Below are positions 37,907 through 46,375 of a stretch of DNA of 64,000 nt, in pieces. The notes below the pieces were generated by a model that did no database searches, had not been told where the DNA came from, and worked only from the letters and a program-made list of their open reading frames with translations. Made by a program: the position numbers and the translations under genes. This DNA is from Chitinophagaceae bacterium (lineage in GTDB: Bacteria; Bacteroidota; Bacteroidia; Chitinophagales; UBA10324): contig JADKFU010000004.1 of the NCBI GenBank assembly GCA_016717285.1, forward strand, positions 682,001 to 746,000, given 5' to 3'. The stretch's first letter is position 1; each line of letters opens with the position of its first letter.

Positions 37907-39271
37907 CTACTGTACGATCAATTTCCGCATGGTTTCAACTCCATTGTTTTCTATTTTCAAAAAGTAAACGCCGTTCTGGAATTTTCTCATGTCGATAGAT
38001 TTGAGCCAGAGTTGTGATTTGTCTTTGTAAGATGTTTGCATCACCAATTTTCCCATGGCATCTGTAATCTGCAGGTTGATGGGCAGATTATTTTCCGCGT
38101 CAAAAGAGATATAAAATAATCCGTCGGAAGGGTTAGGGTAAAGTTTAAAAGTATAATCAGAAACAACGGGTGCAATACCGGTTGCTACAAATCCGCCGTC
38201 GTATTTTGAGATTCCTCCGGTAGATTGATCAACACTTAGGCCGCCACTCCATGCGGTTATATTATCGTAAAATTCAACAGTAAGATGAATTACATCGTTG
38301 TCAATTTCCACCCAGGTATCTCCACCATCTAAACTATATTCAGATCCAAATAAAGCACTATTGGTATCATAACCAGCCGCAACGATAGTACTGGTTGTAT
38401 TTGGCACGAAAGAAATATCGCCTGGGCCGCTTGCATTGTAGAAATAATCTGAGGGAGTAATATCTGTCCATGTATCGCCTCCATCATAAGTACGGTACAA
38501 GGAAAGAAATGCAAACGTAGAGGGATCGCTCATTTCAATCCAACCTGTCATGTCGTCGGCAAAATCAAGTGATACCACTGCATTAGTGGTTCCTGTTGAA
38601 TATACAGTCCAGGTAGCACCGTAATCTGTGGATCTAAAAACCCGACCAGCATTCGTACCAAACCAAAAGGTATTTCCTCTGGCAGCAAAAGATCTGGTAA
38701 GTCCATATTCGCCGGCAGTAGGATCAGGTATGTTTGCTCCGGGCACTGGAGTCCAGGTTGTTCCACCATCAGTAGTAGTATAAATTTCAAATTCTCCATT
38801 AACAGGATCACCAACTGCGACACCGATATTCGCATCCCAAAAATGTAATACGTCTGGAAAAGATACACCACTTGTGTTAAAAATGACACCTGTACCTTGC
38901 TGCGTCCAGGTTGTTCCTCCGTCAGTTGTTTTATAAATGCGCCCAGTCGCGGTTGCAGTATTTTTGAAGAACATCGCCCATGCAGTATTTGCATCAACAG
39001 CAGCAAGGCAAGACCAATTGTAAGAGGTTGGTGCTGCAGAAACTGTACCTGCCGTCCATGTTGCTCCACCATCTGTCGTTCTTGAATAGTCACGCACATT
39101 AGCGCCTGCTGCAGCATCAAAAGCAGAAACCCAGGCAGTATTCTGACTTGTAATTACAATCTGGTTAACTGCCCTATTTACAGAGAGGCCGGTAACTTGT
39201 TCAATCCATTGCGCAGAAACATTCGCTGCAAGGAAAAAAGTGGCAATTAAAAAAAGTAAAGTTTTTCTCAT
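37907..39271 (-). CDS. YCF48-like beta-propeller protein with T9SS sorting domain
   Basis: The 454-residue protein has a signal peptide (MRKTLLFLIATFFLAANVSA) followed by repeated propeller blades (TTDGGATW, TTDGGTTW, STDYGATW, TYDGGDTW, SLDGGDTW) of the Ycf48/BNR type over about residues 25-370. The C-terminal 75 residues (FKLYPNPSDGLFYISF to GVYFLKIENNGVETMRKLIVQ) are a T9SS type A sorting domain. No enzyme motif is seen. The promoter box at 39292-39299 and a palindrome overlapping it suggest regulated expression. The tandem repeat array begins about 75 bases after its stop. Confidence 0.85.
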   Translation of the reverse strand: MRKTLLFLIATFFLAANVSAQWIEQVTGLSVNRAVNQIVITSQNTAWVSAFDAAAGANVRDYSRTTDGGATWTAGTVSAAPTSYNWSCLAAVDANTAWAMFFKNTATATGRIYKTTDGGTTWTQQGTGVIFNTSGVSFPDVLHFWDANIGVAVGDPVNGEFEIYTTTDGGTTWTPVPGANIPDPTAGEYGLTRSFAARGNTFWFGTNAGRVFRSTDYGATWTVYSTGTTNAVVSLDFADDMTGWIEMSDPSTFAFLSLYRTYDGGDTWTDITPSDYFYNASGPGDISFVPNTTSTIVAAGYDTNSALFGSEYSLDGGDTWVEIDNDVIHLTVEFYDNITAWSGGLSVDQSTGGISKYDGGFVATGIAPVVSDYTFKLYPNPSDGLFYISFDAENNLPINLQITDAMGKLVMQTSYKDKSQLWLKSIDMRKFQNGVYFLKIENNGVETMRKLIVQ

Positions 39272-39291
39272 GATTTTGGATTTTAGTTTCT

Positions 39292-39299
39292 CAAAACTA
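39292..39299 (-). promoter_or_regulatory. -10 type box with overlapping palindrome upstream of the YCF48-like gene
   Basis: On the minus strand this reads TAGTTTTG (full TAnnTTTG match), 20 bases before the ATG. It is embedded in the inverted repeat TTTAGTTT-CTCA-AAACTAAA (39281-39300), which could be an operator. Confidence 0.5.
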
Positions 39300-39404
39300 A
39301 ATTTTATCTCTGAAATAGCGAAAACGAAATCTTGAAATAAAGGAACGAGTTGAGGGCTTTTAACGAAGGCATGTTGGAAACACCAACCTTTTGATGATAA
39401 ATTC

Positions 39405-39412
39405 TATTTTTG
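39405..39412 (+). promoter_or_regulatory. -10 type box of recR
   Basis: TATTTTTG matches TAnnTTTG and ends 6 bases before the recR ATG, so the mRNA would be nearly leaderless. No clear -33 box is at the usual distance. Confidence 0.5.
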
Positions 39413-39418
39413 AAGCCC

Positions 39419-40045
39419 ATGAATTTTCCTTCTAAACTTATAGAGCAAGCCGTTACCGCATTTGAGAAATTGCCGGGCATTGGAAAAAAGACGGCCTTAC
39501 GATTGGTGTTGCACCTGTTGAAACAGGATGTAGCTGCTGTAGAGCAATTCGGTGATGCGATTGTGCGCATGCGCAAGGAGATTCGGTTCTGTAAAAACTG
39601 CCACAACATTTCAGATCATGAGTTGTGCAGCATTTGTGAAAGCCCGAAACGTAATCATTCGCTGGTATGTGTAGTAGAAAATATCCGCGATGTGATTGCG
39701 ATTGAATCCACCAATCAATATAATGGCTTGTATCATGTTTTAGGTGGTGTAATAAGTCCGCTGGAAGGAATCGGACCGGAAGAATTGAATATTGATTCCC
39801 TGGGCGAAAGGTGCAAAGCAGGTGAGATCAAAGAAGTAATTATGGCATTGAATCCTACCATTGAAGGCGACACAACTATTTTCTATCTCTCGAAAAAACT
39901 ACAGTCACTTCCTGTTAAGATCACCAGCATAGCACGCGGCATTTCATTTGGTGGCGAGCTGGAATATGTAGATGATATTACGCTGGCACGGTCTATTGCT
40001 ACAAGGATGCCGTATGAGAATTATCTGGTGAGGAGTGGGGAATAG
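39419..40045 (+). CDS. recR: Recombination mediator RecR
   Basis: RecR works with RecF and RecO to load RecA at single-strand gaps. The start is ATG at 39419 (MNFPSKLIEQAVTAFEK); a TTG three codons up is less likely given the promoter box that ends at 39412. Residues 13-40 form the helix-hairpin-helix (LPGIGKKTALRL), a four-Cys zinc finger follows (CKNCHNISDHELCSIC), then the Toprim domain (VCVVENIRDV to IKEVIMALNPT) and the Walker-like C-terminal ITSIARGISFGGELEYVDD. Its length of 208 residues is normal. It stands alone between divergent and repeat DNA. Confidence 0.95.
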   Translation: MNFPSKLIEQAVTAFEKLPGIGKKTALRLVLHLLKQDVAAVEQFGDAIVRMRKEIRFCKNCHNISDHELCSICESPKRNHSLVCVVENIRDVIAIESTNQYNGLYHVLGGVISPLEGIGPEELNIDSLGERCKAGEIKEVIMALNPTIEGDTTIFYLSKKLQSLPVKITSIARGISFGGELEYVDDITLARSIATRMPYENYLVRSGE

Positions 40046-40048
40046 TGC

Positions 40049-40150
40049 GTAAAGAGTAGCGAGTAGTTAGTCGTGAGTCCTTAGTCGTTTGTTGTTTTGT
40101 ACGACTATTCCCGCTTCGCGCAACCATTTAACTATTTAGCCATTGCCCCA
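40049..40150. repeat. Intergenic repeat cluster after recR
   Basis: The first part (40049-40107) repeats TAGTCG-type words and holds the inverted pair TAGTCGT (40082-40088)/ACGACTA (40101-40107). The second part (40112-40150) is a copy of the dispersed element: CGCTTCGCG, then AACCATTTAACTATTTAGCC. Confidence 0.55.
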
Positions 40151-40254
40151 TTTTGTAAGCAGCGTTGATGTAACAATCAGTATAAGAGAAGCGCAACAAT
40201 ATCTTTTCAAGCGCGCTGTTTTGGTATGGAAAAGTTTACAGCTAACTTTCGCCA

Positions 40255-42228
40255 ATGCTTCAGCTTTCCGTAATCATTGTCAATTACAATGTCCGGTTCT
40301 TTCTGGAACAGGCTTTATTGTCTGTGAAGAAGGCTGTGCGACATTTATCAGCAGAAATTATTGTGGTCGATAACAATTCTGTTGATGGTTCCGGCGACAT
40401 GATGCGGGAGAAATTTCCCGATGTTATTTACATAGAAAACTGTGAGAATGTCGGGTTTGCAAAAGCCAACAACCAGGGCATCGCGATAGCAAAAAGTCAA
40501 TATGTTTTATTATTGAATCCCGATACTATTGTAGAAGAAGACACTTTTGAAAAATGCTTTCAGTTTATGGAGGAGCATCAAGAGGCAGGAGCACTCGGCG
40601 TGAAGATGCTCGATGGCAAAGGAAATTTTCTTCCCGAATCGAAGCGCGGATTTCCATCGCCGTCTGTCGGATTTTATAAAGCCTTTGGATTATCAAGGTT
40701 GTTTCCAAACTCAAAAATATTCGGTGGCTATCACCTCGGTTATCTTTCAGAAAATGAAACGCATGAAGTGGATGTGCTCGCTGGTGCCTTCATGTTCATC
40801 CGCAAAACAGCGCTGGATAAAGCAGGCTGGCTCGATGAATCTTTCTTTATGTATGGCGAAGACATTGATCTTTCGTATCGTATTGTGAAAGCAGGCTATA
40901 AAAATTATTACTTCGCCGATACGCGTATCATTCATTACAAGGGAGAAAGCACGAAGAAGGGCACGATGAATTATGTCCGTATGTTTTACCAGGCCATGAT
41001 CATTTTTGCACAGAAGCATTTCAGCAGCAGCGGTGCAGGAATTTATATCCTGATGTTAAAAGTGGCCATTTACCTTCGGGCTATATTATCTGTCGTCTCT
41101 TCTTTTATAAAACGATGGGTACTGCCAATTGTTGACGCACTTACAATGTATGGCGGCATGGTACTGCTCAAGAACTACTGGCAATACAATGTTAAGGTGG
41201 CAGAAGGACTTACGTACCCGGAAGAATATATCTACTTCATTATTCCCGGTTATATTTTGATTTGGCAGCTCTCCGTATTTTTCAGTGGCGGCTATGAAAA
41301 AAATGCAAGGCCTGCGCGCATCATCCGTGGACTGTTCTTCGGCACCATTGTGATAGCAGCAATCTACGGCTTTCTGCCGGAGACCATGCGTTTCTCACGT
41401 GCCATGATCATCCTCGGATTCATCTTTGGTCTGTTCTCTATGATCGGACTGCGGTTGCTTATTCACTTTGTGAAGTTCAAAAATTTGCGATTAGGTGAAG
41501 CACGGGAGAAGAAGCTGATTATTGTGGGAAACAGGGAAGAAACATCACGCGTTGAAATGTTGCTTAATCAGGCAAAAATTAAAAACGATTACATTGGTTA
41601 TGTTTCTATTCAGTCAGAAAATCATCACAACCCTCATCACCTCGGTGAGGTGCACCAGTTGACGGAGATTACACGCATCTATAAAATTGAAGAACTGATT
41701 TTTTGTTCGAAAGATATTTCTTCACAAAAAATTATTGAATGGATGACCAACATCGGACCTGATCTTGAATACAAGATTGTTCCGGAAGATTCACTCAGCA
41801 TCATTGGCAGCAATTCAAAAGATGCGCCGGGAGAATTATACACCATTGATATCAAACTGGCTATCGCAACCCCTTTTAACAAAAGAAGTAAACGGTTATT
41901 TGATCTGGCTACTGCACTTTTTCTGCTGCTCACTTTGCCCCTCAATGTTTTTATTATTAAAAATCCACTTGGATTGATCGGTAATATTTTCAAAGTGCTT
42001 GGCGGAAAAAAAGGCTGGGTTGGTTATGCCGGCGGAACACACCAACAGTTCCAGCTTCCGCTCTTGCGGGACGGAGTGCTCACACCGCTTGACGAGTTGA
42101 GAGCAACACACCTCAATGATGCGGCTATTTCCCGCATCAACCTGTTGTATGCAAAAGATTATACCACCTCGCACGATGCTGAGTTGTTCCTCAAATGTTT
42201 CAGGTTGCTCGGAACCACACGGAATTGA
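40255..42228 (+). CDS. GT2 glycosyltransferase fused to a degenerate sugar-phosphate-transferase-like region
   Basis: The 657-residue protein has an N-terminal family 2 glycosyltransferase (residues 1-260; LSVIIVNYNVRFFLEQAL, VVDNNSVDGSGDMM, LLLNPDTIVE, and FMYGEDIDLSYR), similar to rhamnosyl- or N-acetylglucosaminyltransferases of polysaccharide synthesis. Several membrane segments follow (about 275-300, 340-360 and 365-415). Next is a Rossmann-like domain (KKLIIVGNREETSRVEMLL) as in polyprenyl-phosphate sugar transferases, and finally KRLFDLATALFLLLTLPLN, which resembles the start of that catalytic domain. The usual catalytic GPVF..Q.RVG...KFRSM stretch is absent, so this last part is probably inactive or structural. 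It likely works in cell-surface glycan synthesis at the inner membrane. Confidence 0.8.
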   Translation: MLQLSVIIVNYNVRFFLEQALLSVKKAVRHLSAEIIVVDNNSVDGSGDMMREKFPDVIYIENCENVGFAKANNQGIAIAKSQYVLLLNPDTIVEEDTFEKCFQFMEEHQEAGALGVKMLDGKGNFLPESKRGFPSPSVGFYKAFGLSRLFPNSKIFGGYHLGYLSENETHEVDVLAGAFMFIRKTALDKAGWLDESFFMYGEDIDLSYRIVKAGYKNYYFADTRIIHYKGESTKKGTMNYVRMFYQAMIIFAQKHFSSSGAGIYILMLKVAIYLRAILSVVSSFIKRWVLPIVDALTMYGGMVLLKNYWQYNVKVAEGLTYPEEYIYFIIPGYILIWQLSVFFSGGYEKNARPARIIRGLFFGTIVIAAIYGFLPETMRFSRAMIILGFIFGLFSMIGLRLLIHFVKFKNLRLGEAREKKLIIVGNREETSRVEMLLNQAKIKNDYIGYVSIQSENHHNPHHLGEVHQLTEITRIYKIEELIFCSKDISSQKIIEWMTNIGPDLEYKIVPEDSLSIIGSNSKDAPGELYTIDIKLAIATPFNKRSKRLFDLATALFLLLTLPLNVFIIKNPLGLIGNIFKVLGGKKGWVGYAGGTHQQFQLPLLRDGVLTPLDELRATHLNDAAISRINLLYAKDYTTSHDAELFLKCFRLLGTTRN

Positions 42229-42483
42229 CAACCGCGATTTCCTTCAGATCATCCGTTTCCTTCAGCAATCGTTGTTGTAACACCGGCTGTTCTTTTGCGT
42301 AAGAGCATTCAGCATTTTGTTTCTAGTGAGCTCCACGACAAAATTTACGCATCCTGTTAATCTCCGTGCATTTTCATGCCTCCGTGGCAATGCATGCAAC
42401 AACCATTTAGCACGTAACGCCACGAAAATTGCCGTAAACATTCTTTGTATGACTTTATCTTCTTTCATCAAAAAAATAATTTT

Positions 42484-45471
42484 ATGAAAAACCAACTCCT
42501 CCTCCTCCTGATGCTGCTTTCCGCGGCCTCTTTCTCCCAAATTCCTGCTTCCTGGAACAGTGTAGGTCCGGGTGGTGGTGGTGCGCTTTTTAATCCTTCC
42601 ATCAATCCTGCAAATACAAATGAATATTACGTAGCCTGCGACATGAGTGAATATTTTCACACCACAGATTTTGGAAACAGCTATTCTATTCTTGATTATA
42701 AAAAAATTCAAAGCGGACCAAACGGTGTGATCCGCTTCACGAATAATGCAAGCATTCTGTATAGCATTCAGGATGCAGATGATCTTGCGGTGCCTGTGAA
42801 AAGTACGGACGGCGGACAAACATGGAATACTTTGTCAGGTAATCCGGACAACTCCGAATATGTCTATTATCTCTATGCAAATTATGATAACCCTGACATA
42901 ATGGTGATGAGTTATTACAGCCAACTTTATATAACTCTAAATGGAGGAAGCAGCTTCACACTCATCCACAATGCTAACAACAGTGGAAGCGGGATTGTGC
43001 TGGCCGGTGCATTTTTCGATGGCAACAACATTTATATCGGCACCAATGATGGATTGTATGTTTCAACAAATGGTGGAACTTCCTTTTCATTGAATACAGC
43101 CACCGGTATTCCCACTACCAATGCGATGTATTCTTTCGCAGGAGCAAAAGTGGGAAGCACCACTCGTTTTTTTGTATTGACTGCCACCAAAGGAAACATC
43201 TATGCAGGATTTCCCGGTTATGACTACTGGCAGTTTGCAAAAGGCGTATATGCACTTGATTACGGTGCTGGTAATTGGATTCAAAAGCAAACAGGCCTCA
43301 ATCTGAATGTGGACTTTCCGATGGTCGTGGGCATGGCGGAAAATGACATCAATACTTGTTACTTGTCGGGAAGCAATACTTCTGGTTATCCCAATGTATT
43401 AAAAACCGCTGACGGCGGAAATGCATGGACACATGTGTTCAATGCACAAGGAAATATCAGCATCAACACAGGTTGGTGTGGCAGCAGCGGTGATCGCGAT
43501 TGGGGTTATGCGGAAGTATTTTTCGGACTCAGCGTTGCAAAGTATGATGCGTCTAAAATTATTTGCACTGATTTCGGTTACGTTCATAAATCCGGCGATG
43601 CTGGTGTTACCTGGAAACAGGCTTACGTAAATGCCGCCGATCAGAATGCCGCCGGAGTTTCCACGCCCAAAGGGAAAAGTTATCATGGTATCGGATTGGA
43701 AAACACAACCTGCTGGCAGGTGATGTGGGTTGATCAGAATAATTTGTGGGCAGGATTTTCTGATATCAAAGGTGTGCGCAGCAACGACGGCGGTGCTTCC
43801 TGGAATTTCAATTATACAGGCAATGATCAAAACAGCACCTATCGCATTGTGCGCAATCCTTCCAACGGATATTTGTATGCAGCACTTTCCACTATTCACG
43901 ACATGTATCAAAGTACCCGCTTGCAGGATGCAACATTGGATGTTTCGAATTCCGGAAAAATTATTTATTCAACAGACAATGGATTGACGTGGTTACTGCT
44001 GCATGATTTCAGTCATCCTGTTTTCTGGTTGTCGCTGGATCCCAACAATCCCAATACGATATATGCAAGTGTGATCAATCACGCCAGTAACCTTGGCGGA
44101 ATTTATAAATGCATCAACCTGCAAAACAATGCTGCTTCCACCTGGACGCAACTTCCGGCACCACCCAGAACAGAAGGTCATCCTGCCACGGTGATTGCAT
44201 TGAATGATGGAAAAGTGTTGTGTACGTATTCAGCAAGAAGAGATGCTGCCGGTGCCTTCACGCCCAGTTCCGGTGTATTTATGTATGATGGAAATTCATG
44301 GACAGATTTGAGCGTTAATCCAGGAATGTTTTATTGGTGCAAGGACATCGTGCTCGATCCGAATGATGCGAATCAAAACACCTGGTATGTCGGGGTGTTC
44401 AAAGGATGGGGCAGCACTGCGGTGAATAATGCAGGAGGCGGTTTGTATAAAACCACCAACAGAGGAGCCAACTGGACAAAAATAAATTCAACAGACCGTG
44501 TTACTTCCATCACGTTCGATCCTGCAAATGCAAACCGTATTTACATGACAACAGAAACACAAGGACTTTGGTCTTGCGACAATGTGAACGATGCCACACC
44601 ATTGTTCAGTCAGGTTGCAAGCTATCCTTTCCGGCAACCCGAACGTGTTTACTTCAATCCATTTGTTACAGGTGAAGTATGGGTTACCAGTTTTGGTCAC
44701 GGTATGCGGGTGGGAAGTGCATGTGTCGCACCTTCGGTAACCGTTTCTGCGGGAGGACCTGTTACTTTTTGTAAAGGAGGAAGCGTTGTGTTAACTGCAT
44801 CTTCAGTCGGCAGCGTAACCTACCAGTGGAAGAAAAACAATGTGAATATCAGCAGTGCAACAACGGCCACATACATTGCTTCCACAACAGGAAATTATAA
44901 TGTAACAGTTGTTGGATTATGCGGCACATCAACTTCAAACACAATTGTTGTCACACAAAATTCAAATCCTGTTGCCACGATCAGTCCTGCAGGTACCGTG
45001 ACTATGTGCGCCGGAGGTAGCACACTGTTGACTGCGAATTCAGGAAGCGGTTTCACTTATCAATGGACCAGGAATGGAAGCAATCTCAGCGGTGCAACCA
45101 ATATTACTTACGCTGCAACACTTTCAGGAAATTATAAAGTGAAGGTTACCAAAAATTCAACGGGTTGTTTCAAAACCTCTGCGGCCACCACGGTGACCAT
45201 AACGTGTAAAGAGGCGGCAACTGCTATGAATGATTCAGCCGCTTCATACGATGTTTTCCCCAATCCTTTTACAAATGCATTTACGCTTAAGCTTTCAACG
45301 GAAAACCAATACGACCTGTGCATCACTAATTTATTAGGGCAGCAAATGTTGTTTGTTCAATCGCCGCCCACCACTATTGAATTGGGTTCATTCCTGCCAA
45401 AAGGCGTTTATTTTTTAACCATAACTTCTAACGGAGTTTTGCAAGCAGTTAAAAAAATTGTGAAAGAATAA
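42484..45471 (+). CDS. Very large BNR/sortilin-like propeller protein with Ig-like and T9SS domains
   Basis: The start is ATG at 42484 (995 residues; signal peptide MKNQLLLLLMLLSAASFSQ); the frame extends 13 codons further but without signal character. Residues about 25-745 form BNR/Vps10-like propeller blades (STDGGQTW, STNGGTSF, TADGGNAW, STDNGLTW, TNRGANW), as in family 74 xyloglucanases and sortilins. Two Ig/PKD-like domains follow (about 755-930: VTFCKGGSVVLTAS and VTMCAGGSTLLTAN, each with a YQW strand). The end is a T9SS type A sorting domain (YDVFPNPFTNAFTLKL to VKKIVKE). Catalytic Asp residues of GH74 cannot be assigned by eye; enzyme versus adhesin is open. Confidence 0.82.
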   Translation: MKNQLLLLLMLLSAASFSQIPASWNSVGPGGGGALFNPSINPANTNEYYVACDMSEYFHTTDFGNSYSILDYKKIQSGPNGVIRFTNNASILYSIQDADDLAVPVKSTDGGQTWNTLSGNPDNSEYVYYLYANYDNPDIMVMSYYSQLYITLNGGSSFTLIHNANNSGSGIVLAGAFFDGNNIYIGTNDGLYVSTNGGTSFSLNTATGIPTTNAMYSFAGAKVGSTTRFFVLTATKGNIYAGFPGYDYWQFAKGVYALDYGAGNWIQKQTGLNLNVDFPMVVGMAENDINTCYLSGSNTSGYPNVLKTADGGNAWTHVFNAQGNISINTGWCGSSGDRDWGYAEVFFGLSVAKYDASKIICTDFGYVHKSGDAGVTWKQAYVNAADQNAAGVSTPKGKSYHGIGLENTTCWQVMWVDQNNLWAGFSDIKGVRSNDGGASWNFNYTGNDQNSTYRIVRNPSNGYLYAALSTIHDMYQSTRLQDATLDVSNSGKIIYSTDNGLTWLLLHDFSHPVFWLSLDPNNPNTIYASVINHASNLGGIYKCINLQNNAASTWTQLPAPPRTEGHPATVIALNDGKVLCTYSARRDAAGAFTPSSGVFMYDGNSWTDLSVNPGMFYWCKDIVLDPNDANQNTWYVGVFKGWGSTAVNNAGGGLYKTTNRGANWTKINSTDRVTSITFDPANANRIYMTTETQGLWSCDNVNDATPLFSQVASYPFRQPERVYFNPFVTGEVWVTSFGHGMRVGSACVAPSVTVSAGGPVTFCKGGSVVLTASSVGSVTYQWKKNNVNISSATTATYIASTTGNYNVTVVGLCGTSTSNTIVVTQNSNPVATISPAGTVTMCAGGSTLLTANSGSGFTYQWTRNGSNLSGATNITYAATLSGNYKVKVTKNSTGCFKTSAATTVTITCKEAATAMNDSAASYDVFPNPFTNAFTLKLSTENQYDLCITNLLGQQMLFVQSPPTTIELGSFLPKGVYFLTITSNGVLQAVKKIVKE

Positions 45472-45511
45472 TTTTCAGATTTCCTTCATACGGGGCAAAA
45501 TTCTCCTCAAC

Positions 45512-45538
45512 CTGAGTATAATTTGCTCAGTGTTTTTT
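45512..45538 (+). terminator. Probable terminator of the 995-residue protein gene
   Basis: CTGAG (45512-45516) pairs with CTCAG (45526-45530) and is followed by TGTTTTTT. The stem is short but the T-run and position (40 bases after the stop) fit. Confidence 0.45.
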
Positions 45539-45656
45539 ATACGAATCATGCATCTGAATGCTGAATACTGAACATTTAATGTAGTTACAATCATTTTAGC
45601 GATGGCACTTGCTTTGTAAAGTGAGCAGCAGTTATTACTCACTAAACAAATCAAAA

Positions 45657-46271
45657 ATGAAATTTATCATCACCATCACCTTTGCCTTACTTGCTTTCAT
45701 TACCGGCGCAAATGCGCAAAATATTTCTATAGGTCCTTCAGTTGGTTTTCAGCATTCCTGGATCAGTGGCGATTTACCGGATTCAACCATGCATACTTTT
45801 CATGGCGGATTTAATATAGGAGCTTCCTTCGTTTATTCTACTGAATCACATTTGGGCCTGGGCGCAGATTTAAAATATTCGATGGAAGGCACTTCCATCC
45901 AAACGGAATCTAACAATGTAAAAACGGTGACTGATTGGAACACCAGCTATATCCGTCTTCCTTTTCGCCTCATCTATTTCTTTGGTGAATATGGTCATGC
46001 CATTCGTCCTAAAATATTTCTCGGCCCCACCATTGGTGTATTACTTGCATCCAAATCCGAAGGCACCGATGTTAAAGACCTCACCAATAGTTTTGATGCA
46101 GGGGTGCATGGTGGTTTAGGTTTGAACATCAGGTTGATTGAAAAACTCTGGTTGAATACTGACGTCACCTACTACCAGGGATTATCAGATGTTACACAAA
46201 GTGAATTCGATGATACCAAAAACCACAATGGTAATCTTTCCTTGAATGCCGGCTTGCTCTTCGGCTTCTGA
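45657..46271 (+). CDS. Outer-membrane beta-barrel (porin-family) protein
   Basis: The start is ATG at 45657, giving a signal peptide MKFIITITFALLAFITGANAQ; the 16 codons upstream do not look coded. The mature protein (about 184 residues) has alternating hydrophobic beta strands and glycine turns (GPSVGFQHSWISGD, GFNIGASFVY, GLGADLKYSM, YIRLPFRLIYFF, GPTIGVLLAS, GLGLNIRLIEKLWLNTDVTYYQGL) and ends with LSLNAGLLFGF, an aromatic C-terminus typical of barrels. This is the PorT-like/OmpA-like 8-strand family common in Bacteroidota. The specific function is unknown. Confidence 0.82.
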   Translation: MKFIITITFALLAFITGANAQNISIGPSVGFQHSWISGDLPDSTMHTFHGGFNIGASFVYSTESHLGLGADLKYSMEGTSIQTESNNVKTVTDWNTSYIRLPFRLIYFFGEYGHAIRPKIFLGPTIGVLLASKSEGTDVKDLTNSFDAGVHGGLGLNIRLIEKLWLNTDVTYYQGLSDVTQSEFDDTKNHNGNLSLNAGLLFGF

Positions 46272-46375
46272 CAGAATATTTATTTCAATCTGCAAGGGTG
46301 TGCGTGTTAACGTGCATCCTTTTTTTTGTCTCCTCCTGAATATCAATATTTTTACGTTGCACAAAATAAAGCGGT

